A stretch of DNA of 64,000 nucleotides from Algibacter miyuki (GTDB lineage Bacteria; Bacteroidota; Bacteroidia; Flavobacteriales; Flavobacteriaceae): the NCBI RefSeq assembly GCF_042427745.1, contig NZ_JBHMFA010000006.1. One strand, written 5' to 3'. The notes under the pieces are model-generated. The model did no database searches. It was given only the letters and a program-made list of their open reading frames with translations, and was not told the origin of the DNA. Numbering within the stretch: position 1 is the first letter of the stretch; every line of letters begins with the position of its first letter. The position numbers and the translations under genes are program-made. Positions 18,540 to 27,771 of this stretch are shown here, piece by piece.

Positions 18540-20267
18540 TTATTGTAATAACCACATTTTAGACCATTGATCATTTGTAGCTGGTTGCAGTCTATTAATG
18601 GCATCCAACATGTTTTCTTCATTATAAGAATCTATATACCAAAACCGAACAGGCGTTTGTTGGCCTTTAGTTCCAGCTATAATATTGCTATTTAAATTAG
18701 GAAATCCTGTTCTTCTAAAATCAAACCAAGATTCTGAAGTCAACCATAATGCAATCCATTTTTGATGCATAATAGGCTCTAATTTATTGGATGCGTTGTC
18801 AAAAATTTGTTTCGCATTCGCAATATATTCTGTTTGATTAAAATTCAATAACGTATGGTTTGCTTCATCATAAATGGTTTCCGCATCACCGTCTGTAATT
18901 TGGTATTGATCAAAGGATAGTTCTATTCCCTCTTTATAATGTTCATAAGCATTATTAGTTATGTAACCACGACTACTTGCTTCTGCTAATAAAAATTTAA
19001 CTTCGGCCGAAGTCATAAAAATAGATTTTACTAGTTCATGATTATTTTCGGCGTACATGTCTGCTAAATAAGAAGCATGCGGATTTGCTGCAGCATTTAA
19101 ATACACGTTTTCATCTAAGCTTGCAACATCATTTTTGTAATCACTTAAAGTACCACCAAGGTTAAAATCATTTGGAGCACTTAAAGAAACTGCAACTCCT
19201 ACAAATAAATTGGTGTTAATGTCATTCTCTTGATTATCATCACTATTTATTGCGTTGATATCAATATCTACATAACGCTTTATTCTATTGTTTTCTAAAA
19301 CTACTTGATTTGTTGTTCCTTGTGCAAGTTGCACATCAACAGGTCTAATCCATTTGGTTAAACGCGGGTCTTTTAAATCAATTAAATCATTTACAATGGT
19401 AGAAGAAGGTTTTCTACGATAAAATTCAGATCTGTTACTCCAATTTAAAGGTCCTCCAGGCCAGCTATTATCAATATCTGTTCCTATGTATGACACCACT
19501 GCATTATCATCATTATTTTCTAGAATAGGAAATTCGTTAGCATTGTTAACAATAGCAGCTATTTCTGATGAAACATTAATATCAGCATCACTTTTTTCAG
19601 ACAACCTCAGGTAAAATCTTAGGAGCAACGAGTTGGCTAATTTTCTCCATTTTTGCCCATCTCCATGATACATTATATCTGCATCTACCGCCTCTGTAAT
19701 AACTCCTGTGTTTTTTAAAAGTGTATTGGCTTCTTTTAAACTAGTAAGAACTCCAATAAAAACATCTTTTTGAGCATCATACACAGGCTTAAAAAACTCA
19801 TCGCCGCCGCTTTCTGCTTGTAACGCTTTACTATAAGGAACATCACCAAAGGCAGAAGTAATAAAACCGAATTGATAAGCTTTAATAATTAAAGCAACTG
19901 CTTGATAATAGTTTTTTACTTCATCCGTTTTTTCAATTTCGGCTCTTTGATAAATATAGTCGCTGTCTTTTAAAGGTTGATAAAAATTATTAAAATCAGT
20001 ACCTCCCCATTGGTAGTTATTTTCTTCATAACTGGTAAAATCTCTTTGTAAATACTGAGTAGCAGCAGATAGTTCTCCTTTTTCAAGAGAAAAATTAGTA
20101 TTTATTTTAGCAGATTCTGAAATAATTCCTGTTAATACAAATTTAATATCTACTGCAGTATCTGGAAGTGTATTAGGACTGATGTTAATATCGTCTAAAG
20201 ATTCACTACAAGATGTTACCACAAGCATAATCATTGATAGTGCTATCGTGAATATATTATTTTTCAT
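18540..20267 (-). CDS. susD: SusD/RagB family nutrient-binding outer membrane lipoprotein (SusD-like_2 type)
   Basis: A 575-residue lipoprotein with lipobox VTSC (Cys about 20) followed by SESLDDINISPNTLPD. The opening INISPNTLPD, the block YLQRDFTSYEENNYQWG and the C-terminal QKWIALWLTSESWFDFRRTGFP are those of the SusD-like_2 subfamily rather than classical RagB/SusD. Internal features include GDVPYSKALQAESGG (about 150) and a helix rich in AEVKFLLAEASSRG. It partners the SusC encoded 20 nt upstream. Its place before phosphatase genes suggests binding of a phosphorylated organic substrate, which is an inference. Confidence 0.92.
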   Translation of the reverse strand: MKNNIFTIALSMIMLVVTSCSESLDDINISPNTLPDTAVDIKFVLTGIISESAKINTNFSLEKGELSAATQYLQRDFTSYEENNYQWGGTDFNNFYQPLKDSDYIYQRAEIEKTDEVKNYYQAVALIIKAYQFGFITSAFGDVPYSKALQAESGGDEFFKPVYDAQKDVFIGVLTSLKEANTLLKNTGVITEAVDADIMYHGDGQKWRKLANSLLLRFYLRLSEKSDADINVSSEIAAIVNNANEFPILENNDDNAVVSYIGTDIDNSWPGGPLNWSNRSEFYRRKPSSTIVNDLIDLKDPRLTKWIRPVDVQLAQGTTNQVVLENNRIKRYVDIDINAINSDDNQENDINTNLFVGVAVSLSAPNDFNLGGTLSDYKNDVASLDENVYLNAAANPHASYLADMYAENNHELVKSIFMTSAEVKFLLAEASSRGYITNNAYEHYKEGIELSFDQYQITDGDAETIYDEANHTLLNFNQTEYIANAKQIFDNASNKLEPIMHQKWIALWLTSESWFDFRRTGFPNLNSNIIAGTKGQQTPVRFWYIDSYNEENMLDAINRLQPATNDQWSKMWLLQ

Positions 20268-20286
20268 TTTGTTTTGTGTTTTTATA

Positions 20287-23200
20287 TTAAAAGCTAACGT
20301 TTAATTTAAATCCCATAGGTACTGTCCATGGAGTAAGATTCCATTTTTCGAAACCTTGGTTACCATCGTTATATGCTGTTTCTGGATCTATACCAATATC
20401 GGCTTTTGTCCATAACATGATGTTCTTTGCGTATACCGAAAAAGAAATGTTTTGAGCTGAAATATATTGTGCTATATTATCTGGAAATTTATAAGTTAGG
20501 GTAATATCTCTTAGTTTTACAAAAGAAGCATCGTACATAAAAGTATCTCCGGTTCTCCAAAAACTTCCACTCGACTCTACGACTCTGTAAGCATCAAAAA
20601 ACTGAGTGTCAGGCCCTCCAAAATTTTCAGTATAAGTACCATCTCCATTATCAATTACACCAGGGAAGAATACACCGTTATAATTTCCATTGTATTCAAA
20701 ACCTCCTAAATCTTGATTTCTACCACCAACCCAAACATTGTTGTCTCGATAAATAGGGTTTGATTTAATTTCGTTAGCCAGTGCAGTTCTGTCTCCATTA
20801 AAAGAATTAGCATTTAATACACCTGTAAACGTACTTGTACTAATACCGTTATTCCAGCTTTCTATTTTACCTGAACGTGCCATTCGTTTCATAGACTCAG
20901 AAAAGAAATCGCCACCTTGCCTCCAATCTAAACTAGCAGATAGCGTGAAGTTTTTGTAAGTAACAGAAGTATTAAACCCTACAGCAAAATCGTTATTAAA
21001 GTTTCCTACTTTTTTCTGGTTTTCCTGAGCTCTTTCTACTTCCCATCTACCGTTAGAATCTAGTATATTCCACCCCTTGTATTCGCCTTCTTCTACTTTT
21101 TTAACATAAGGTGAATATAAGTCACCAATAACGCCACCTACTTTCGTAAAGGCTCCCATATCGGTTCCTCCTCCAAAAGACACTCTATCAATACCATCTA
21201 CCAAAGCCACTAGTTTACTCTGTTGTTTTGTAAAGTTAAAGTCCATGTTCCATACTAAATCTTCTGTTTTTATAGGCACTATATTTAAACCTAATTCAAC
21301 GCCATAGTTTTCCACATTACCAGCATTAATAGTGGTGCTTGTGTAACCTGTTAAAGGAGATACAGCTACATTTAAAATTTGATTTTTATTTTGTGTTTTG
21401 TAATACGTAGCATCAAAACCTAAACGGCCATTAAATAGTTTGATATCTGTACCAACTTCGTAAGACGTTGCTATTTCTGGTTTTAAATTGGTGTTGGGCA
21501 TACTACTAGGCAGTGAATACGTAAAATCATCTCCCCAATAGCCTTGAGATAAGGTAGGGTTAATTAAATATGGTGAAGTATCTTTACCAACTTGCGCCCA
21601 ACTGGATCTTAGTTTAAAAAGAGATACCCATTGTGGCATATTTACAAATTGAGACACTAATACACTTGTTGAAACTGAAGGATAAAAATAAGATCGGTTT
21701 TCTTCTGGTAAAGTACTAGACCAATCGTTACGGGCAGTAATATCTATATAAGCATAATCTTTATATCCAATAGAAACCATTCCGTAAGCACTGTAAACAG
21801 CTTTTTTATAACTAGCACTATTATAAGATAATCCACCTCTTGCTACGTTAGACAAAGTATAAAGTCCTGGTAAAACCAAATTATCTCCGCCAGAGCTGAT
21901 AGAAGTGCTAAGTGTATTTAAAATATTTCCACCTATAGATGGATCAATTCTAAAATCTCCTATTTTCTTTTGATAAGAAAACAGTACATCAAAATTAGTT
22001 TCTCTAGAATTGCTATCACTAATATCGTAAGAGCCAAAAGGTTTACTGCTTCCAAAACCATCATAAGACCAAGGTCTAATAATTTCTGTTCTGTTACTAG
22101 TACTACTGTTAGATACTCTTGCCATTGCATTAAAATCATCATTGATTTCCCAATCTAATTTGATGTTTCCAAAGCCTCTAATTTTGTCAAATTTATTTAT
22201 TCGCTCATTAGCCGAAAACCAAGGGTTGTTGTATCCTTCTGTAATTTTTCGCTGTTGTGCATTGTTTACCTCCCAATAATTATCTTTTAAATCGTTAACA
22301 TTAATGTGTGGAGCAATGTTATAAATATCAAAGTACTGATCATTACTTCCTATAGATTTAGAAGGATAGTTTTCTGAATTTGGATTAGAAAGGTTAATGT
22401 TTGTAGAAACAGTTACTTTATCTGTAATATTAAAACTAGTTGCTAAATTCGCTCCAATTTTTTGTAGTTCTGTACCAGGTGTAAAACCTTCTCCTTTTAA
22501 ATGAGAGATAGACAAACGAAAATTTCCTTTATCATAAGCTCCAGAAACACTTACATCGTTAATGGTAGTGACTCCTATTTTAAAATAATCTTCTAAACTA
22601 TTATCATAAAATTTTAAAGGTGTTTCTTCACCGTTACTATTCCATTGCACTGCATTTGTGCCTTCTTCAGCACCATACCAATGTTGCCAAGTAGCTTCAT
22701 CAAACAACCCTTTTTGTCCGTTTGTAAATCTATTTTGTAAGTCTATAAATTTATAAGGCGCGTTAAAAGTTGTGGTGGTGTTAAATGTTACTCCAATTCC
22801 TTTTGTAGCATTTTCACCAGATTTTGTAGTAATTAATATAACCCCGTTCCCGGCTCTAGAACCGTACAAAGCTGCGGCACTCGCTCCTTTTAAAACAGAT
22901 ATATTTTCTATATCCATAGCGCTAATATCTCCCATGACATTAGTATCTCCAACTGGAGAACCATCAATAACCACTAGGGGCTGATCGTTTCCGGTTAAAG
23001 AGGTTTTTCCTCTAATATAAACGTAAGTTTCATTGTTTAAATCGTTGCCTCCGCGACGAATATCTAAACCAGAAATTTTGCTAGACAAGCCGCCTAAAAC
23101 ATTTTCTTGTGGAACAAGATTTAGTTTTTCATCGTTTATTTCACCTACAGAATACCCTAAAGCTTTCTTTTCTCTTTTCATACCCAAGGCAGTAACTACA

Positions 23201-23793
23201 ACCTCTTCTAAATCGGCAGCATCTTCTTTTAAAATAATATTCAAGTTACTTTGAGTATTAATCAAAATTTCTTGACTTGAATAACCCATAAAAGAAATAA
23301 GTAAAATAGCATTGGTATCTGAAACAGCTATAGAAAACCGACCATCAAAGTTAGTTACTGCTCCATTAGTTGTTCCTTTTTCAATTATCGATGCACCAGG
23401 AAGCACTATTCCGTTTATATCCGATACAGTACCAGTAACAACGCGTTGCACACTACTTTTAGTTACTTTTTTTATTAATATCTGTTTCTCATTTATTTTA
23501 TATTCAAAGTGCCCTTTAGCTGCTAAATCATTTAATAAATTAACCAATTTGGTTTCTTTATAATTAACTGTAAAGGTGCCTGAATCTTCAATAACCTTTT
23601 GCCCATAAGAGAAATTAATATCGTGTTCTTTTTTTATTTTTGAAAAAATAGTTGTTAGTTTAGCATTTTCTAGATTAATGCTTATTTTTAATTCCAATAC
23701 GCTCTTATAGCTATTTCCGTAACTGGTAACAGGAATTAAACTTATTATAATAAATAGTATAAATAACTTAGATAAGTAATTTTTAAATTTCAT
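20287..23793 (-). CDS. susC: SusC/RagA TonB-dependent transporter with STN domain
   Basis: The frame extends to 23874, but the ATG at 23793 gives a standard signal peptide (MKFKNYLSKLFILFIIISLI), so it is preferred; the product has about 1,168 residues. The domains in order are STN (about 30-110), carboxypeptidase-like regulatory domain (VVTGTVSDINGIVLPGAS), linker EEVVVTALGMKREKKALGY, plug with SAAALYGSRAGNGVILITT, and a barrel ending in KLNVSF. The STN domain indicates signalling through the FecR encoded immediately upstream (stop at 23877). It is the outer-membrane pore of the presumed phosphate-ester uptake system. Confidence 0.92.
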   Translation of the reverse strand: MKFKNYLSKLFILFIIISLIPVTSYGNSYKSVLELKISINLENAKLTTIFSKIKKEHDINFSYGQKVIEDSGTFTVNYKETKLVNLLNDLAAKGHFEYKINEKQILIKKVTKSSVQRVVTGTVSDINGIVLPGASIIEKGTTNGAVTNFDGRFSIAVSDTNAILLISFMGYSSQEILINTQSNLNIILKEDAADLEEVVVTALGMKREKKALGYSVGEINDEKLNLVPQENVLGGLSSKISGLDIRRGGNDLNNETYVYIRGKTSLTGNDQPLVVIDGSPVGDTNVMGDISAMDIENISVLKGASAAALYGSRAGNGVILITTKSGENATKGIGVTFNTTTTFNAPYKFIDLQNRFTNGQKGLFDEATWQHWYGAEEGTNAVQWNSNGEETPLKFYDNSLEDYFKIGVTTINDVSVSGAYDKGNFRLSISHLKGEGFTPGTELQKIGANLATSFNITDKVTVSTNINLSNPNSENYPSKSIGSNDQYFDIYNIAPHINVNDLKDNYWEVNNAQQRKITEGYNNPWFSANERINKFDKIRGFGNIKLDWEINDDFNAMARVSNSSTSNRTEIIRPWSYDGFGSSKPFGSYDISDSNSRETNFDVLFSYQKKIGDFRIDPSIGGNILNTLSTSISSGGDNLVLPGLYTLSNVARGGLSYNSASYKKAVYSAYGMVSIGYKDYAYIDITARNDWSSTLPEENRSYFYPSVSTSVLVSQFVNMPQWVSLFKLRSSWAQVGKDTSPYLINPTLSQGYWGDDFTYSLPSSMPNTNLKPEIATSYEVGTDIKLFNGRLGFDATYYKTQNKNQILNVAVSPLTGYTSTTINAGNVENYGVELGLNIVPIKTEDLVWNMDFNFTKQQSKLVALVDGIDRVSFGGGTDMGAFTKVGGVIGDLYSPYVKKVEEGEYKGWNILDSNGRWEVERAQENQKKVGNFNNDFAVGFNTSVTYKNFTLSASLDWRQGGDFFSESMKRMARSGKIESWNNGISTSTFTGVLNANSFNGDRTALANEIKSNPIYRDNNVWVGGRNQDLGGFEYNGNYNGVFFPGVIDNGDGTYTENFGGPDTQFFDAYRVVESSGSFWRTGDTFMYDASFVKLRDITLTYKFPDNIAQYISAQNISFSVYAKNIMLWTKADIGIDPETAYNDGNQGFEKWNLTPWTVPMGFKLNVSF

Positions 23794-23876
23794 TTTAAGT
23801 GTTGTTTTGTTATATATTTCGACGCTTTTTACCGGAAGGGTCTGTGACCGCAGACTCTTCTTTTTTGTTCTCAATT

Positions 23877-24794
23877 TTATTTAACTTCTATCATATTATT
23901 TTGTTTTAAGGTTAATTTTAAGTCGCTTATGTAGTTAATTTTTTCTAATAGCTTCTCTAAACTTTCATTTTTCTTTATGGTTAATGACATTTGAATGTTT
24001 CCCTGTTCCTTATTTGTAAATTGAACTTGAGTTCCGTAATTTATTCTGATGAAATCTGCCAATGCTTTCATACTCACTTTTTCCAAATAAATACTTTCTT
24101 TAAACCACGATACAGCAAGTTCATGTGGTACTTTTTTTGTTGTGAAAGACTTTGAACTAATTTTATATTTAGTTTGTTGATTAGGTTTTAAAGTAACAGC
24201 GTTAACGGCGTCAAACACTTCTACTACACCGGTTGCAACAGTTACTTTTATTATGGAATCATTATCCGAAATATTAAAACTAGTACCTAACACCTTTGTT
24301 TTTATATTCTGAGTTTTAACTATAAAAGGTTTATTCTCGTTCCTTTTTATTTCAAAAAAAGCTTCACCTTCTAAATCTAAATGTCTTGTTCCCCTAAAGT
24401 TGTTATTATATTTTAGTTCACTATTTTTATTTAGAAAAACAATACTACCATCTATTAAATTCACTTTTTTAACTTGATCAGATCTATTTGTTACTATTAA
24501 CATCTCTGAGGTGTTATTATGTTGTTTAAGAAAGAAAAAACTACTTAAACCAATAAGTAAAACCATAGATGCTGCCACCCCTATTTTATAGATATTTTTT
24601 CGTTTTATTTCTTTCTTAATAGCACGATATATACTTTTTTCAACTTGTTTTTTTTCCAACTCACTAAAAAAAATATCATTTTTAGATTTATTAATAGCCT
24701 CTTTTTCATAGGCTATTAATGAAGCTTCTTCTTCCTCAGTAATTGTTTTATTTAAAAATTTATCCAAAAGGAATTCAAATTCTTTTTCAGTCAT
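23877..24794 (-). CDS. FecR family anti-sigma factor
   Basis: A 305-residue FecR. The short cytoplasmic N-domain (LLDKFLNKTITEEEEASL) is followed by one transmembrane segment (about 70-90, GVAASMVLLIGLSSFFF). The periplasmic FecR core includes VNLIDGSIVFLNKNSELKY, HLDLEGEAFFEIKR and VKTQNIKTKVLGTSFNI. The C-terminal DUF4974-like part ends in ISDLKLTLKQNNMIEVK. It lacks the extended insert of the FecR at 12488-13681 and is about 90 residues shorter. It links the STN-SusC downstream with the sigma factor upstream. Confidence 0.92.
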   Translation of the reverse strand: MTEKEFEFLLDKFLNKTITEEEEASLIAYEKEAINKSKNDIFFSELEKKQVEKSIYRAIKKEIKRKNIYKIGVAASMVLLIGLSSFFFLKQHNNTSEMLIVTNRSDQVKKVNLIDGSIVFLNKNSELKYNNNFRGTRHLDLEGEAFFEIKRNENKPFIVKTQNIKTKVLGTSFNISDNDSIIKVTVATGVVEVFDAVNAVTLKPNQQTKYKISSKSFTTKKVPHELAVSWFKESIYLEKVSMKALADFIRINYGTQVQFTNKEQGNIQMSLTIKKNESLEKLLEKINYISDLKLTLKQNNMIEVK

Positions 24795-24916
24795 AATAAA
24801 GTATCTATAGGTATATACCTCAATAAGTAGTGTACACGTAAAAAAAACATTAAACTTTACGTTATGTTAATATTGAGTTTATTTAAAGGAATAAAACAGC
24901 AATTAAAACAAGCTTT

Positions 24917-25480
24917 CTATAAGCCCATTTCACTTTTTATGCTTCTAATTGCTAAGGAAATTTGAGTTTCAACAGTACGTTTCGAAATACCTAACTTTTG
25001 AGATATCTCGTAATTATTAAGCTCGTTATAACGGCTTAAAGTAAAAACTTGTTGACGTTTTTTGGGTAAGTTATCAATGGCGTTATTAATACTTTTTTGG
25101 GTTTCTTTCAATTGCAGATTATCCAATATTCCACTCGCATGTGGAGTTTTAATCGTGTTTAATAAATCTATATCTGTTTTATTAAACTTATCATCTCTAA
25201 GTTCCTTATAAACTCTAAAACGAATGGCTTTAATTAGATAGGCCTCTATATTAGTACTTTCAATACTTAATCGTCTTTCCCAAAAATCTATAAAAACCTC
25301 TTGAACAAGGTCTTTAGATAAATCTTTATTTTTTAATAATGAAAATGCAAGCGCATACATACGTTCCCATAGCCTATTGTATAGTATGGTGAAAGCGGAC
25401 TCATCCGAGTCTTTAATCTTGTACATTAATTCTTTAAAGAAATTAATATTATTCGACTGTCTTTGCATGTAACAAATCAA
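24917..25480 (-). CDS. RNA polymerase ECF sigma factor (FecI-like)
   Basis: A 187-residue ECF sigma factor. Region 2 is at about 35-75 (YNRLWERMYALAFSLL ... LSKDLVQEVFIDFWERR). Region 4 is at about 130-180, with LPKKRQQVFTLSRYNELNNYEISQKLGISKRTVETQI in outline. Start choice is uncertain: ATGs at 25480, 25468 and 25426 are all usable, and the shortest still keeps region 2. It heads the sigma-FecR-SusC-SusD-phosphatase run and should activate it when the SusC signals ligand. Confidence 0.92.
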   Translation of the reverse strand: MICYMQRQSNNINFFKELMYKIKDSDESAFTILYNRLWERMYALAFSLLKNKDLSKDLVQEVFIDFWERRLSIESTNIEAYLIKAIRFRVYKELRDDKFNKTDIDLLNTIKTPHASGILDNLQLKETQKSINNAIDNLPKKRQQVFTLSRYNELNNYEISQKLGISKRTVETQISLAIRSIKSEMGL

Positions 25481-25591
25481 GTCAAAATTAAAAGAATCTA
25501 GATTACCTAAAAGTAAAGAATTTGTTAAGATGATTAATATTGATAAGTCATCTTACGACATAAAATCTGTTGATTAATAATTTCATTCAAA

Positions 25592-27769
25592 TTAATCAGA
25601 CACCTTTACTAATTTAAAAACAGCACTTTCCAATGGTTTTCGTAAATCAATCTTAACGCCTCTATTCATGAGAATATCTCCTGAAACTACCTGTTCATTA
25701 AATTGAATATGTGATTTGTTACCTTCTTTATTAATTTCGTTAACCTGATAAATGGCGGATTTATCCAAACCTTTCATCCTTACGAAATTACGCTCATATC
25801 TGCGATGAAAATCATGGCTATAAACCATTAATACCGCTTCTTCTTTGCTCTGAGAGACATAATTAATGGCTGCGTAACCATCGGTATCATATGGTGATTG
25901 TAACCTATAAAGATCTCCAAACTGAATTATTGGTCTGATGTCTTTATAAAATTTAATACCATTTTTTGTAAATTCCAGTTCCTCAGATTCTAAATCACTA
26001 GGGCTTAATTCAATACCTAAACGACCACCAAAAGCAACATCAGATCTGAATTTTAGAGATGTTTCTCTACCTGTTTGATGATTTGGCGACTTTGTAACGT
26101 GAGCCCCCATGGCAATGGGCGGGAAAAAATGATTTGTGCCCCATTGGATAAAAATACGCTCGTAAGGATCGGTATCATCACTTGCCCAAAATTCATGTGT
26201 ATATTTCATTGAAGCAAAATCAACGCGTCCACCTCCTGATGCACAGGCCTGAAAAATGACATCTGGATATTTTTCAAAAAGACGTTTAAAAACAGATTCT
26301 AAACCACGGCTGTAGTCAATCCATAAATGCGATTGTTTTTCCTTTTCTAAATAAGTAGAACCAAAATTCTGTAAATGACGATTGGCATCCCATTTAATAT
26401 ATTTTATACGTGGGTGCAAGCTTAAAACATCATCAACAACACCAAAAACGAAATCTTGAACCTCAGGATTGGAAAGATCTAACAATAACTGATTACGTTC
26501 CAGCAATCCTTTCCTATTATTGAGTCTTTGTACAATCCACTCTGGATGATTTTCTGCTAGCTCACTTTTAGGATTTACCATTTCGGGCTCCACCCAAAGA
26601 CCAAATTTCATCCCTAATTTTTCAGAATGATTAATAAGATCATCTATACCTTTTGGTAGTTTTTCCTTATTAACCTGCCAGTCGCCCAGTCCCGCTCTAG
26701 ATGAATTTCTTGGATACTTATTTCCAAACCAACCATCATCGAGAACAAATACTTCCACGCCCATTTCAGAAGCACCATTCATCATTGCTTTTAAGCGTTT
26801 AGCATCAAAACTAAAATAGGCACCTTCCCAACTATTTAATACTATTGGGCGCAATTGGTCGCCATCTTGTAAATTATATTTTCTCGCCCATCGATGTAGG
26901 TTTATGGATGCTTTGTTTTTTCCTTCTGAACTATACGTAAGCACCATTCGTGGAGTTTCAAAAACGGTGTTTGGTTTTAATAAATAATCTGAAGCAAAGG
27001 GATTAATACCTCCCACTAATTGGCAACGTTCCTGATCATCTATTTGAAAAGATAGTCTGTAATTCCCCATCCAAGCTAACGACCCAAAAATAACTTCCCC
27101 AGAATCCTCTGCCGATTCTTGATTCAGAGATAAAATAAACGATGGATTTTCATATTCAGTAGTACGAACGCCACGTTTTGTTTCAATACTTTTTATTCCA
27201 TTTGTCAACTTTTCTTCAGTCATTCGCATTTCGCGAGCATGGCTTCCATTAAAATGTGATAAGTAATAACTTTCGGACTTAAACCCAATTGCTGAAGAAG
27301 CAAATTGTTCTAAACGAACTTCTTGATCTTCTTTATGTGAAATGCTTGTCCACTGCTCAATGACATCTTCATTTTGATATGCCTTAAAATGTAAATCAAC
27401 AAAGAACGGCAGTTTTTCATCCTTTAAATATATGGTTGTATTTTGAATGTTTCCTTCAGTATTCTGTTCGTGCGACTGATAGATTAAATCCGTTGCCATT
27501 GTTCCGTCGGCATGTGCTGCAATAATAGCAACTTCATCTGAGCTCCCATTTCCAAAAGAAGGATAAGCTTCATTAAAAGCAGGTCTCATTTTTTCAATTC
27601 CATTTAATAAATCAAGTTTTTTACCGTAATGAAATTGGTACACTTTATTCTTAGAAACATGATAAACGAGCGATGAGTTTTCTGTATTAATATGTATAAC
27701 CTGAGCATTTAAAGTTGTAAAACATAATACAAGAATGAATAAGTGGAAATATTTTAAATTTTCATTCAT
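25592..27769 (-). CDS. GH36 alpha-galactosidase, secreted
   Basis: The frame runs to 27829, but the ATG at 27769 lies 2 nt after the upstream sulfatase stop and gives a signal peptide (FHLFILVLCFTTLNAQ); the product has 725 residues. It shows the N-terminal beta-sandwich and TIM barrel of GH36. VLDDGWFG at about 343 and GLWVEPEMV at about 390 are family landmarks. The nucleophile is the Asp in KWDANR (about 461), and SDDTDP (about 530) carries the acid/base Asp, preceded by CASGGGR. It removes terminal alpha-galactose. Its neighbours are sulfatases and a fucosidase, suggesting a sulfated galactose- and fucose-containing glycan. Confidence 0.92.
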   Translation of the reverse strand: MNENLKYFHLFILVLCFTTLNAQVIHINTENSSLVYHVSKNKVYQFHYGKKLDLLNGIEKMRPAFNEAYPSFGNGSSDEVAIIAAHADGTMATDLIYQSHEQNTEGNIQNTTIYLKDEKLPFFVDLHFKAYQNEDVIEQWTSISHKEDQEVRLEQFASSAIGFKSESYYLSHFNGSHAREMRMTEEKLTNGIKSIETKRGVRTTEYENPSFILSLNQESAEDSGEVIFGSLAWMGNYRLSFQIDDQERCQLVGGINPFASDYLLKPNTVFETPRMVLTYSSEGKNKASINLHRWARKYNLQDGDQLRPIVLNSWEGAYFSFDAKRLKAMMNGASEMGVEVFVLDDGWFGNKYPRNSSRAGLGDWQVNKEKLPKGIDDLINHSEKLGMKFGLWVEPEMVNPKSELAENHPEWIVQRLNNRKGLLERNQLLLDLSNPEVQDFVFGVVDDVLSLHPRIKYIKWDANRHLQNFGSTYLEKEKQSHLWIDYSRGLESVFKRLFEKYPDVIFQACASGGGRVDFASMKYTHEFWASDDTDPYERIFIQWGTNHFFPPIAMGAHVTKSPNHQTGRETSLKFRSDVAFGGRLGIELSPSDLESEELEFTKNGIKFYKDIRPIIQFGDLYRLQSPYDTDGYAAINYVSQSKEEAVLMVYSHDFHRRYERNFVRMKGLDKSAIYQVNEINKEGNKSHIQFNEQVVSGDILMNRGVKIDLRKPLESAVFKLVKVSD

Positions 27770-27771
27770 AT

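Noticed and set aside
21960..23563. Open frames antisense to the second susC gene
   Set aside because: Codon pattern and strong homology support the SusC frame; the others have no recognisable protein features.
25571..25598. TGATTAAT/ATTAATCA inverted repeat at the end of the GH36 gene
   Set aside because: It overlaps the stop codon, is entirely AT-type in pairing and has a 12-nt loop, so a terminator role is doubtful.
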